A stretch of DNA of 64,000 nucleotides, taken from NCBI RefSeq assembly GCF_037126465.1, contig NC_088201.1, forward strand, positions 193,448,403-193,512,402, written 5' to 3'. A model generated the notes under the pieces. It was not told the DNA's origin. It ran no database searches and saw only the letters and a program-made list of their open reading frames with translations. Below are positions 33,963-45,926 of the stretch, piece after piece. The translations under genes and the position numbers were made by a program. How positions within the stretch are numbered: position 1 is the stretch's first letter; each line of letters opens with the position of its first letter. The DNA comes from Ornithodoros turicata. Its lineage: Eukaryota; Arthropoda; Arachnida; Ixodida; Argasidae.

Positions 33963-36900
33963 ATGCCGGGTCGGTGCACTATGCCACGATGCTGTGGGAA
34001 TTACGACAGTGGACCAAATGTTCTAGTGTTTTCCTTCCCGATGTATGGAAAACGAAGGAAAGCATGGGCCAGAGCCATACCAATGAAATACTTCGTTTTC
34101 ACAGAAATCTTCCAAAGTAAGTTTTGAGGGTCACAAGTGGAAGTACCGTGCGTACCATGTTGACGTATCTATCTGCAATATCTGTGTCAATACAGTTTAG
34201 TGCCACCGAGCATTGCCTTCCCGTTGTAGATTGTCTTCTCAGCTTGTCGACGCGTTTGGGAAAAACTCAATAAATAGTGTACTGAATTAGAGTTAATAAT
34301 GACGGGAATAGAAGCTACCCGCAGAGCTGAAACGCTATAGACAACTAATTTACAACAGATGCAGTACCATGATAATTGTGTGCATAAATGAAACATTTTA
34401 TTCACTTCCGGGTGTGTGAGCGACACTTTGAAGCCAAGTACATTGTGACCACGTCAAGGTATGAAGACCACAACACTGGCAAAGTTCTGACAGTACCCCA
34501 GGAGAAGTGGCGTCTCACATTTGATGCCATCCCTACAATCTTCCCGGACTGCCCATCCTACTTGTCAAAAGCAGACGGATCAAGAGCATCGCCTTGCCAG
34601 AAGAGAACACGACTAGATGCTGCAGCAATGAGAGATTCCATCGAACAATCTATACAGTGTTTTGAGGTAGAGAACGAAAAACATAAGGTGGCAACATTGC
34701 AAGACATTGTAGCTGCTCTACCTCAGTTGAGCATCTCAAGATTCAGTTCCACTCTCCACACCGATGAGGCAATGTTCCTACACATCGTTGATGAACGTGC
34801 CCCGTTCCTGCAGTATTCAGTTGTGCTGAAGCAAGATCTCTCACTATTGGTGTTCAAGGGCAGGGTACAGCTTACAGTCCTCACAGAAACTATCCCAACA
34901 ACCGTGGAAGACACAAGAGTTCTCATGGGAGTATTGGAGGAAGTAGAGAACTTTGGTGCCAAGTGAATAGCTCCTGAAGGCGTCGACGCATCACAGCCGG
35001 TGATCTCTCTCATACGAACACTGATTAATGATTTGAAGTCAGCTTCAGTGACGTCGGATGAGTCAGCATATGCCTTTGATTTTCTTTCGAAACAGATAAG
35101 TCTGCTGACCAAGAAGCTTCCGAAATACTCAGCAGACCTCCTTGTGGTTGCAAGCCTGCATATCGCCACAAGTTTACAAATTCGCCCGGTCCTCCTCGAA
35201 GCTCGTCTTGCCTCACCCGTCAACCATAAAGCGGGTTTGCTCTGGATATGGAGTCAACCTTTCCCCTCTCTTTTTTTTACTTTGTATTAAACATATCCCC
35301 CCCTCCCCCAGCGTCAGCAAAGTGATGGGAACTTCCTTTCCTATACATGAAGAAAAGAGCAAAGCAAATGACAGAGCGTGAAAAGGTGATGACATTAATG
35401 CTGGATGGGGTACACCTGAAGGAGTGCTTTGACTACAAAGGAGGAACCATTGTCGGGGCCTCTGTCAAGGCAGCTGAACCTGGGAAAATTGCAGCATGGG
35501 TTTATGACTCAGAGCTTGTTGATCCAAACAAAGACGTGGTCCATATCGTACCACTTTATAAGATCACTACTGAAGTCCTGCATCAACTTCTCCGAAGAGT
35601 TATTGTGGAGCTTGAAAAGGTAGGCTGTCATTGCTGTTATCACTGAGAACAACCATCAATAGCAAAGCCATGTCTTTCTTTGTGAGGCCTTCGAGATTGG
35701 ACACTGTCTTCCCACATCCATCTGACAGCAGTCGACCGCTGTCTTACATCGTGGAATCCGTCCATTCGCTGAAATGCATACACAACAACTGGATCAACCA
35801 AGAAAATCATGGGATGGTCATGTACAGGTTGGGACACAAGTTTACAGAACACGCGAGCGGCGTACGTTTTTTTAGGCGCGACACCCTAGCGGCTGCCGGA
35901 AGCGGGTGAGTTCACTGTTCCGGAGGGATGGAAGAATGGAAAGGTGCGCTGTTAGCAACACGCTTGGGTGTTTCTTGGAGGTGGAAGCTACGGCTGTGTG
36001 TCGCTAACAGCGTACACTTCCACCTCTCCAAAACAGTGAACTCACCCGCTTACGGCGCCCGCTAGGATGTCGCGCCGAAGGAAAAAGTACGCCGGTCGCG
36101 TATTCCGTAAACTTTTGTCCCAACCTGTATCACCCTTCCTTTCATCATATGCTCGAAGATGCTTCCACACCTATGCTCTCTGCAAGTTTCAACGCCCTGT
36201 GTAAACTTCATGCATCTGAACAAGGCGAATTGATAAAGCTGAGCCACGGATTGGCCATGAAAGCACTGAACCCATCCAACTTGGAACGACAGATCGTAAA
36301 GTTGGCACTGCAAGTCTTCAGCAGTTTTGTGGTGTAGGCGTTGAGGCAGCGTAGCGACAGACTTGAAAATGCCGATGAAAATGCTGAATTTGTGGACATA
36401 ATAGTGAGATGGTGGCCAGGTGGTGGTGGGCATCTGTTGTAAACGTGAAGACTCCCAGAAAGGGCCAAAGACTCCGTGATCCCCTACAGCAGCCCGTGAC
36501 TTCACTGACTGAGCCCCAGATTCTGTTTTTGAATAGTGTTGATGAATGGTTTGATGAATGGCAGCGGCAGAACCTTGACTCTGGCAGATTAACACGGGAG
36601 TCCGGTTTTCTTCCCAGAAGAAGAACAGTCTCTGTTCGAAATATCGGCGGCTCCTGTCCTGCGGCAACTCCCTTCGACTTCACATACGTTCTCCTTGAAA
36701 AATTCCTGACAGACAGTCTCGAAGCGAGATTTGGCCAATATGGAAGATTATCTGGAACACAGTACCACATATCTGTGAGGCAGATCTACGAGTCTGAAAA
36801 CAAACCGAGACCGCAGAAGATGATGTCCTTGCCTTTAGACGAAGAAATGGGAGAAATGTCAACCTCGCCTGCTGCTGATGATCAAGACTTTGACATTGAA

Positions 36901-37304
36901 ATTACAGATGAAGGCATAGCAAGTAAAAGATATGTCATGGCTGCTAAATCCTACGTGGCAGGATATTGCGCTCATTTGAAGTCAAAGATGTTAGCTTGCA
37001 AGCCATGTGAAGAGAATCCTGTCCTAACGCACCGAAAACTCGTAATTGAAAGTTCAATGATTGAGAACCTGACGTGAGGAGGGCTGAAGTTCCCTCAACC
37101 ATTTGTGGTGAATTCAGTTGTATATACCGAGCTTGTGGTAGGAACGCTGATGTCTGAGAAACATGCTGTGCGGCTTCATGCAGCTAGGAACCAAAGACAA
37201 TTGGTGGTGAATCTGACGCAATCACTGCTGGATACCTTTGATGACTTTGACTGCTGTATGACAACACATACTGTTGAACTCCTAGAAATAACATTGAAAT
37301 ATTA
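33963..37304 (+). pseudogene. P-element/THAP9-like transposase relic
   Basis: Family members cut and paste DNA using an N-terminal THAP zinc finger and an RNase H-like core. Seen here in order: first THAP half (C-x4-C, CTMPRCCGNYDSG, from 33963) ending at a GTAAGT donor near 34,116; second THAP half (RVCERHF then DAIPTIFP) in 34388-34966; a central region through 35,290; the catalytic-core start LMLDGVHLKE...DYKGG (35,350-35,450); the PHPSDSSRPL...VHSLKC...NNW block (35,700-35,805); and the C-terminal block SLEARFG...GTQYHIS (about 36,715-36,770). Breaks are an in-frame stop at 34964-34966, frame changes near 35,165 and 35,290, further stops, and a MITE at 35825-36127. The polypyrimidine tract before the second THAP half ends in GG rather than AG, possibly a lost splice acceptor. 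Not functional. Confidence 0.85.
35825..36127. mobile_element. 303-bp TA-flanked MITE inserted in the P-like transposase
   Basis: The ends are CAGGTTGGGACACAAG at 35825 and its inverse ending CCCAACCTG at 36127, flanked by TA on both sides (35823-35824, 36128-36129). The inverted arms extend for more than 100 bp. TA flanks and this end type point to Tc1/mariner mobilisation. No coding capacity. Confidence 0.9.
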
Positions 37305-37971
37305 AACTCCATTTACTTATGTTCCCTGACGATACACCTACAACTCCTGACTCTGTGAGTACTCAAACGCAAAATATTCGTTAAACACAAGTTCCAAACA
37401 AATGTCAATATAGATACTGAGCGCCCAAAAAGCAGTGAATGCTTCAGATTTCTGTAGTCTGCCCGTGGTATGCCATACTTTCCAAGTGACGTACAGGAAG
37501 GCATTTACGAATTAGCAGTGCTATTATGTTCATAACAACACAGTCCAATTTTTCAGTTGAACATTGTTCTGTTCAGGAGAGAAATATTGGACTAATGTAA
37601 CTTAACCCTGTCAAAGAACTACACCAGGCAATCCTGATTGTGTCATTCCACGCCATATGATCCAAAGGTTCACTTCGCCCCCTCAGTTGTCAAAAAAAAA
37701 AACCATGGGCACTCCGCCCTACCAACAGGCATCTGAAAAGATTTACTAAAAAAATATCGAACCGCTCTTGAGTTCGGAGGGGTCAAAATTTTCGCAAACG
37801 ACGAAACAGCAGCACGAAGGAAGAAGCCGAGAAGGCTGACTTCTCCCCATTGATACGGTTCCGTGGCTCACGGTGACACAACGACGCCCCAGCAATGTGC
37901 AAAGGTGATTTCTTCCTCCAAATGCGTAAATTTTCATACGTCGTACCTGGAGAGCGGTTTACCATTCTTTA
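37305..37971. other. No gene seen
   Basis: Unique sequence after the P-like relic. A CATTCCACGCCATATGATCCA fragment at about 37,645 resembles the ends of the inverted repeat at 4810 and 7847. Nothing else is recognised. Confidence 0.5.
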
Positions 37972-38135
37972 CCCAAGCAGCACAGAATCTTGACCCAATA
38001 TAGGCCCTATATTCCTAAGGTTCTGCCAATATTGACCCATCATTGGGCATATTGCCCCAATATTCCCAAGAACCTCTCAATGTTGGTACATCACTGGTCG
38101 TATTGGCATTCCCAATATTGGTTAGATACATGGAA
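37972..38135 (+). mobile_element. Partial MITE with CCCAAGCAGCAC end
   Basis: After TA, the sequence starts CCCAAGCAGCACAGAATC and continues with CCCAATAT/GGGCATATT palindromic words. The first 13 bp match the MITE ends at 40497 and 42093, but the interior differs, so this is another family with the same terminus. No right end is found. Confidence 0.5.
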
Positions 38136-38885
38136 TACTGCCATTTTTTTAGCAATCTAGAAAATCAGAAAGAATTTTCCCAGATTAAACCAAACCTAAA
38201 AACTTCGCACTGGCAGCCGTGTCAGGCAGACCCAAAGCGAGGGTCTGCATCAGCCCCAGGTTCAGACGAAGTTCTAAATCCAAGTTTGTTCGACAAACCG
38301 TCACGCTTCGCGCTTCGTTGCAACAACATCCCTGGGAAGCTCAGCCAGAAGCGCCGCGGCAAATGCGGTGCTGTAATTTGTACTGCTTGAATGCCGCTAA
38401 TCGGATTACCTGTTCTGGTTCTACTAGTTATCTGCCACGTCGCAGTTATTCATTTGCAGTGACTTCCGAACGCTTTGATATTCAATCAGGAAATCAGCAT
38501 GGACTGCCTGTGCACAACGCCCTCAGCTAAATGACTTGCAGACTGAGCTCAATCATAGACTGTTGTGCGGTGACCACTTCACACTGGATTACCTCTTGTG
38601 CCAGAGTTGGGTTGAAAAGAAGAGCTCGACGTGTATTCGTGTGTTGGTTGCAATGAAACGAAGCTCACAACAAAACCACGGTATCTATGTTTCCACGTGT
38701 CCCTGTTTCCACGTGTCCCTCAAACCGGTACCATAGACAACAAGGATAAAAGCAGTCGACGTTACCAACAGAGTGGCAGTCAGCAGCTGCATTGTGTGCC
38801 GTGCTTAACCCCTGATTTTTGACTCAGGTAAAGCAATCAGTTCCTATCAATAACATTTTATATTGAATGCTGCTGACTGCCAACC
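38136..38885. other. Sequence upstream of the LINE, possibly its 5' leader
   Basis: No recognised coding sequence. It may include the 5' untranslated part of the LINE that follows, but no boundary or target duplication is visible. Confidence 0.35.
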
Positions 38886-39848
38886 ATGAATTCTGGATTA
38901 CCTGACATTTGTATGCATTGCCGTGAACCCCTGCCTGATGAGGGAAATTTCATAAGGTGCACAGGTTGTCAAATGGGGTATCATATTGGGAACCTGTGCT
39001 CTGGAACCAGAGAGGCTACCACTCGCAACAAACAATTTAAACAGAGCTGGAAATGTTGTACGTGCCGACTGTACACCGACGGCAGTGGCAAATCCTCGGA
39101 AACTGATACAGTTCCCGTAGCGATCGGCGTACTGGCAGAAATAAACCAAAAGCTACCTGAACTGCATCCAATAAAGAGACAACTATCAGATGCTGAACAG
39201 AACGTCACCGCTCTTTTTGAAATAAAGAAAAAGGTCGACGACCTTCTAAGCATCAAAAATACTGTTCACGAAATTCAGAACACTGTGGAATTCCTATGAA
39301 AACACAGGCACAGTATGAAAACGTGCTTCTCGATGTAAAAAAGCATGAGCAAAAGCTTTCAGAGATTGAGAAGGACTCAAAGAAATTCGAAGCGAAAATC
39401 AGAGTACGGAAAAAAGATCGGTCAACTGAAAGCCTCACTGAATAACGAAGAACGATACAATAGGTTGATGAACCTCGAGATACACGGAGTGCCCTTAAAG
39501 GAAAATGAGGACCTAATGGACACAATATGCGAACATGCCCGCAATCTGAATATCCCTGTTAGCAGTAGAGACGATGTACAGGCCATACACAACCTTCCTG
39601 CCCGTAGGGAAGCCTTGCCTGTAATAATTGTGCGTTTTGTAAACCGGAGGACAAAGGAAATATGGCTGTCCAATAAAAGTGCTCTAAACGTAGCTAAGAC
39701 CGAAGGCAGAATCCCGCGAACTGTTTTTCTTAACGAGAACTTAACAGCGGCAAATAGGCAGTTGTTTTGGAGAGCACGAACGCTTGCAAGAGAACATAAT
39801 CACAAATACGTTGGGGTTAAAAATGGTAAAGTGTTTGCGAAAAAATAA
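38886..39848 (+). pseudogene. LINE ORF1: PHD finger, coiled coil, FP-like C-terminal domain
   Basis: The protein would bind LINE RNA. It starts with a PHD-type zinc finger (CMHC...CTGC...H...C...WKCCTCR, codons about 8-60), then a charged, heptad-rich region (about 39,180-39,470), then a C-terminal block NENLTAANRQLFWRAR...GVKNGKVF, resembling the baculovirus FP-type domain found in many LINE ORF1 proteins. The coiled-coil region is interrupted by a stop at 39297 and two compensating frame changes (near 39,290 and 39,415). The start ATG at 38886 gives a sensible first codon before the finger. Confidence 0.8.
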
Positions 39849-39898
39849 GATGGACAGCCAGTGCTTCGTTTGTCTCCCGAAACTGACTTGGCACAAAT

Positions 39899-41515
39899 AT
39901 GCTAGGCTCCACATGTTGCTGTTCTGGACTTGCAATGCCCTACACACCAGAAGAGTTTTGTAACAACATCGTAAAACACGACAAGATGTCGATTCTTCAT
40001 CTGAATACGCAAAGTGCCAGGTCTAAAATTGACGACTTACATACTTTGTTTAATAATCTTCAACGTGCTTTTGATATTGTTATGTTAACTGAGACGTGGT
40101 ACACAGATAACGATGACATTAATATGTTTATTCCTGTTGGTTATAAACACTTTTTTTAAAATCGTACTAACAGGAGAGGTGGTGGTGTGGCATTATTGGT
40201 CAGAGATACGCTGACTTGTGAAACGCTTTGTGAGCTCAGCTCTTGTAATGACATTGAAATGCTCGCAGTCAAATGCCAAAATGATATTTTTGTAGTGGTT
40301 TACCGACCCCCGACTACCGGTATCACGTTGATATTCACTGCAATGAAAAAAATTTTAAGGACGTGTACCGAAAATATGTACAATATCTATGTATGTGGTG
40401 ACTTCAACATTGATATGCTTAACAATAACAATCAAGCATGCGATTTCACGAACTTACTGAAATAGTATGGATGTTACAATGTTATCACACATCCTACCCA
40501 AGCAGCACAATGTACTGAAAGTCGAGTGCAATAGGGGTGGACGGTATGTGTCTTATCAATGTTCCTTAGTTTCAAGAGTCTGTTCAAGGTCTTCCACCTA
40601 CCCGTCCACCCCTATTGCACTCGACTTTCAGTACATTGTGCTGCTTGGGTACACGCGTTACCGATACTTCGTCAACGCTCCTTGATTTGATGATAACAAA
40701 TCGACCCTGTGAGGCAATCACTGCCGGTGTTATCTCTAGTGATGCAAGTGATCACATGCCGACATTCATGTTAGTCAAACAAAGTACACACTTACAAAGG
40801 AAATTGCGGTATCATACGGTCCAAAAGATGGGTGATGAGGAAATAAACGAGTTCAGGTCGAAACTGAGTAATACTGACTGACACGCCGTATTCATCTCAA
40901 CATCTGCGAACGAGGCGTATAACAAATTTTATGGCTCTTCTTCATCCTATCTATGTTAGTAGCTTCCCGATGCACCGTGTCAAACATCCATCACGTGCAT
41001 GTAAACCCTGGATCGCGCCTGCACTACCACGTATGTTGCGAAAGAAAAACAGACTCTACAAAAAATTTACCGAAACAAAAGACTCGGAAGTCTTCGATAT
41101 CTATAAAAGGTTCCGCAATAGTGTCAACCGTGCCACTAAACAAGCAAAGGCAAGCTGCTATCGGGACCTTTTCTCGGGGAGTTGCGACGCGGCCACTGTA
41201 TCGAAAAAGTTACGGCGCAATTTAAATCCGACTGTTGTGACGGACAATGTTAGTGTCAGTGGCATCTCAGACGATGACCTTCCAAATTTGTTCAATAAAT
41301 TTTTCTACAATCTTGCATCGTCCGATGCTACTGACCTACCACCTCCATATTACCTATCTCGTGACAATGTCACGGAATCGATGTTCCTCAGACCCGCAGT
41401 TGATGAGGAGATAGCCACGATCGTCTTAAACTTCAGGAATGGCAAATCTCTCGATTGCGATGGTTTACAGATTAAACGGATAAAATGTGTTATTGATATT
41501 ATCGCTACCATTGAA
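39899..41515 (+). pseudogene. LINE ORF2 fragment: endonuclease domain, reverse transcriptase missing
   Basis: The endonuclease would nick target DNA. Visible motifs: LNTQSARSKIDDL (start of domain), TETW (40088-40099), YRPP, GDFNID (about 40,397) and SDHMP (about 40,750). After it comes the basic connector (WIAPALPRMLRKKNRLYKKF). The frame has stops at 40157 and 40463-40465, a MITE at 40497, and a stop near 40,880. The DNA changes before the reverse transcriptase motifs, so copying is impossible. Confidence 0.85.
40497..40649. mobile_element. 153-bp MITE, TA target, inserted in LINE ORF2
   Basis: The ends CCCAAGCAGCACAATGTACT and the exact inverse give terminal repeats of about 48 bp. TA flanks both sides (40495-40496, 40650-40651). 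Removing the MITE and one TA brings the LINE frame back into register (HPT then RVTDT), which confirms the borders. Confidence 0.93.
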
Positions 41516-41940
41516 GTGGGTGGTTGATACTATATTGTAAGTTTAATTGGAATGCACGGATAGGAGCAGTGAACATTACGCGTTGCGATTACAAGTTACA
41601 TCCCAGGAGCTTTTCCCCGAAAAATGCTACTGTTGCAGCTACGTATAGCGTGTTTTGTGTCTTTTTGAGGGTCCCGACGTCCTCTTTCCCACCGGTTTGG
41701 TCCCGTAAGCACGCAGCGTTTCGTCATCGAGTTTTAGTATACCGTTCATAAGATTATCGTGGCTTATCGGAACCAATCGTAGTGGTGCGTGACTCAGAAT
41801 CTTATTCACTGATTGGTTCCGGTTCATACGGTTCGACGCAAGCCACGTTATCAACGGTCTGCTAAAACTCTCTATTCGCGTAGGAGTGTCGGTGCAGGTG
41901 CCGTCTGGTAGCGCCTCCTAACTGTCTGGGGACGGAACTG
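41516..41940. other. No gene seen
   Basis: Unassigned sequence between the LINE break and the next MITE. An imperfect inverted pair AACCAATCGTAG/TGATTGGTTCCGG occurs near 41,770-41,820. Confidence 0.45.
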
Positions 41941-42093
41941 CCCAAGCACCACAATGTACTGAAAGTCGAGTGGAGTAGGGGTGGACGGGTAGGCGGAAGG
42001 CCTTGAACAGACTCGTGAAACTAAAGGACATTGATAAGACAAATACCGTCCACCCTTATTGCACTCGACTTTCAGTACATTGTGCTGCTTGGG
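41941..42093. mobile_element. Second 153-bp copy of the CCCAAGCAGCAC MITE
   Basis: It has exactly the same length and ends as the copy at 40497, with several substitutions. Flanks are TG and TA, so the target duplication has probably mutated. Confidence 0.88.
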
Positions 42094-42420
42094 TAGCTTC
42101 CCCCTCTCCGATCTCGTTTAAACTTTAGGTTCGTATTGCGCGTTGGTTCCTCTACAACTGTCTTGTTCACGCCTATGTTCTAATCACAGCGGTTATGCTT
42201 ATGGCCTTTCTGGCCTATGTTCCTTTCCTTTAAGGCCTATGTTATGCTTATGGCCTTCCTACATAAAGGGTGGCACACAGTGCACTCAATGGGACACAAC
42301 AATGCAATATTCGTGCACGCAGTGTTTAGCAAATAATGTGGGTTGACCCTGACGTTTTACAGATGTTCAACCCATTCGTACATCATTTGCAATTTTTCGT
42401 TAGAGTACACCCTAATGAAA
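42094..42420. other. No gene seen
   Basis: Short recurrent words GGCCTATGTT and TTATGGCC occur at 42,170-42,260; no coding or mobile feature is recognised. Confidence 0.45.
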
Positions 42421-42960
42421 AATTGAAAACCCGACTCAAAATCTCTCTAAGAGACCACTCAAAATTTCCTGAGAGGTCTGAAAGGACCTTTCAAGAAAAT
42501 CTGAAAGGTCTGGTAGGACCGTTTAGCACCTCTGAAGGGTCTGAGAGGACCTTCAGAGAAAATCTGGAAGGTGTTGTAGAACCATTCAGATAGTCCTGAG
42601 GGGTTTGAAAGGACCTTTCAGACAGCTTTGATGGGTCGTGTAGCACATCCCAGAGCAACTTGCTACATGTTTTCCGCGCCGCAGGACGTAGTACCTCGTC
42701 TGCTTTGGAAAATAGGTCGCAAGATTTCACATGTCTAGCACCTCTGTTTAGCACCTCTGAAGGGTCTCAGAGGACCTTCAGAGAAAATCTGGAAGGTGTA
42801 GAACCATTCAGATAGTCCTGAGGGGTTTGAAAGGACCTTTCAGACAGCTTTGATGGGTCGTGTAGCACATCCCAGAGCAACTTGCTACATGTTTTCTGCG
42901 CCGCAGGACATACTACCTCGTCTGCTTTGGAAAATAGTTCGCAAGATTTCACATGTCTGT
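42421..42960. repeat. 225-bp tandem duplication in an AGGACCTTTCAG-rich region
   Basis: TTTAGCACCTCTGAAGGGTCT occurs at 42522 and 42747, and about 215 bp that follow are nearly identical. Shorter related words (GAAAGGACCTTTCA, CTGAGAGG) recur on both sides and again as AGAGGTCCTGACAGGTCC at about 43,990-44,050. Confidence 0.88.
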
Positions 42961-45926
42961 GGATTATTCCTCCAAGGTACAGGTGCCGTGCTAACCTTGG
43001 ATTTCCGGTCCTCCTTGAAGCTATTGTTCTTGCAATCCGTGCGTTATTGCACTGCACATAAGTGGAAGCGTTTCGGCAAGTCGCCAACGCTTCAGTCTGT
43101 CTGCTCTGAAACGTTGGAGTGTGAGGACGTCGGCCGCGGATCTCAAGTAATTCGCGTTTTGTCTTCGAGATTGTAACTATTTTGAGGCATGTAGACAATG
43201 AGCTTTTGTGAGTGACAGCATTCCTGTTCCGTTTACGCTTTCACCACTGTTATTCGCAGGCACGCATTATGAGTGCCGATGGGAAGATTACCAACCACGT
43301 TATGTTGCCAACCGCGCTTTGTGCCAAACGGTATGTTATGTATTTCGATGCCTACACAATGACTTACCCTGACATTTTGAAGTGGTACTTCTTGCCGATG
43401 AAGCTCCTACAAAGCGTCAGGCAAGCGACCCTAAGGTGGTGAGTATCCAATCTCGCCAGTTAGCTAGCGTCTAACGCAAACAAGGCAAACTGGACGGTGC
43501 GTCGCGAGTCCACAAGTGTACGAAACGCAAACGAACATCATCACCGAGAAGCTGAGTTCGTCAAGATTATTTTTCGTCGTCGCTGCACGGGCATTGCGAA
43601 TATGTGTCCCATGAGTTGACACTTTGTGGAACACGACTGTATGTGTTGATGATGACCGTATGCTTTCGTAGACATGTATGTGCTAAATCTAGTTTCTGTT
43701 GCTGCTATTTACCGTTTCGTGTAGTTTCTTGTGAGTGATTCTTCAACCCATATTAGATATTCACAATTCTCCAAGACATTTGAAGTAACTGTTAGGTAAG
43801 CTGATAGCAGTGTGCATGCCTTGAGTGTATCCGTACAATCGAAGAAAGTCAATATATGTGGAGTTTTGTGACATCTGTCTCTGGTGTATCGTAGCACTGT
43901 ATGGTTCTACAGTTCCGACGACAGGTGCAGTGTAGACGACGAAACTGGACATCCATGTTCCGATGTCGAATAAGGGTACCAGCTTCTGAGAGGTCCTGAC
44001 AGGTCCTGTCAATCTGAGGGATCCTATCAGGCTGAGAGGACCTGTCAGTCCCATAACAGATTAGACCTGAGAGGTATTTTCAACAGAGTGCTGTCAACCT
44101 CTCTACTGACGACTTCCCTTCCACGGGCACCGGAAATGAATCATGAAGGCCATCATTGCAAGCTAATGCCACAGAAAGATAATGTAATATCTGAGTATGC
44201 GTATATATGTAATAATACACGCATGAGACTACACCCAATTGGGTGTAGTCTCATTGTTTTCATGCTGAGGTACTCTTTACGCTCTATGCTGGTGCGTGCT
44301 CGCAGACATTGTCACAAGCCGCCGCCGTGTAGCAGCGACGCAGCCACAGCCCACTCAAGGTCACGTGGTAGAGTCGAGTTACGTGGGGCTTCGCTAACGG
44401 AGTGCAAAAAGTGAGCCCCGTGACGGAAGGTGCTCTTTCAGATGTCACACCGCTGACGCGAGAACGCCCACTCCGGTGCAAAGTTGTCCAGTTCAATAAG
44501 CGAGCGTGTCGAGGCGCAGCGACAACTGTGTTCCACGGAGACTTCAGAGCAACGCAAAACTCATTTGTGTAAAATGCGACAAGCTGAACAGGCAGAATGC
44601 TTCGCGAGAACAACGAAGAGCACCAGCTTCATCTACAATTGAAGGAAGACGCGCGTTAGATAATAAAAAAACCTACCGACTACTCACGGGATTTCCTAAA
44701 AGACAATGCAGTAGCTCAGGCAGAACTACAACATAGACGAAACTGTCTTAGGAATCAAAATAGTCACTCTGCAGGTAGACACGGTAGAACCGCCCTAAAC
44801 CCTGCATGCGATATTGGTGACGGAAGCGTCCCGAAGAGGGGGTATGGTGTTTGGGGAAGGTGCGGTCAGCCTACTCGGGGATTGCGGCTAGGTGCACCCA
44901 GAGGAAGGGAAATTAAACTACGACGTTCCGCGAAGTTACCACACCTATGCGTCATAAGGGTAGACTACAAGGATTCCCCCACCAAGGGTGATCCTCTAAG
45001 GGAAGATCAGTATGTTCGTTCTAGCGAAACTCTCTTACTTGTTAATCTCTTAGGAACCCCCCTCATAGAATACTTGAAGGAACACAACATGCACCGTCAT
45101 GGGAGACCTAAATAGAAACATTTGGAAGCGGACTTTATTGAAGGAAGTCTTGAGCTTGCATCTAGCCACTGACGATAAAATTACCACGACCCATGCGGGA
45201 AGTGTTATATATTGTGTCTTCATTAGGGGCATGGACAAGCCCGTAGGTTGCTAAGTACGTCAGGTACAACAGGCTCCACAGGCCTCTACTGTCCATCGTC
45301 GGGGAATGCCTGCGACGAGTTCATAAATGATGTAGCGTTTGAATGGCAATTTGCACAGGGATTTCCCTGGGGTTTCTGTAGTACTTCGTCGCTTCCTTTT
45401 TTGTCGCGTCCACGCGCGCTATATATCGCTCAGTGGCACTACGGAGTTAGCTCTCATGCACAACCCTATGGCAAACTCGAAGGTACGTCAGGTGAAATGT
45501 ACTGGAGGTGTCGGAAACTCTTCACAGACGCCGTTTCTCCGGAAAATATTGTGAAAGTTGTTCTGTGAGTGTGGGACCCTCACCCATAAAACCACTTTCG
45601 CGATATTGTCCATGAATTCCTGGCGCTGGCTCGCCCATGAAATACCGAATTTTCGCGAATACAGTGCTGCGTCGACGAGGGTATAATATTTTTTTCATAA
45701 TATGCATTTTGAAGCAATCTGATATTATTGGGTTAACTTTTCATCATAACAGAAAAAAGTAATGATATACTACAGATATTTAGATGTGTAAACCTATACT
45801 CACGTCGCACATGGACCGCACTTCTGGCAATTCCCCGCTTTTACAGTTTCGGAAGTATGCCTGCAATGAGATAATTCAGTATAGGAAACGCTAAACAGCA
45901 TATCACTGCACTTTTGCGCCGCAGAT
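42961..45926. other. Three kilobases without a recognised gene
   Basis: Short frames only. One at about 43,269-43,442 starts MSADGKITNHVMLPT and ends before a GTGAGT donor-like site, but matches no family. A perfect 32-bp palindrome lies at 44223-44254, listed separately. Confidence 0.45.
44223..44254. repeat. Perfect 32-bp palindrome
   Basis: ATGAGACTACACCCAA followed at once by its inverse, with no loop. Its GGGTGTAGT core resembles the GGGTGTA words of the element at 45,927-52,188. Confidence 0.9.

Larger units (their letters stand above)
38886..41515 (+). mobile_element. 3'-truncated LINE (CR1/L2-like), split by a MITE
   Basis: ORF1 (PHD finger plus FP-like C-terminal region) and ORF2 (apurinic-type endonuclease and the connector before the reverse transcriptase) follow in the order of CR1/L2-type LINEs. 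Homology stops near 41,515, before the reverse transcriptase core. Multiple stops and a MITE at 40497-40649 show it is dead. Confidence 0.82.

Noticed and set aside
38219..38822. Possible second THAP-like fragment (LLCGDHF at about 38,560)
   Set aside because: Only one short block resembles the family; the Cys pair and the downstream AVPTIF block are missing.
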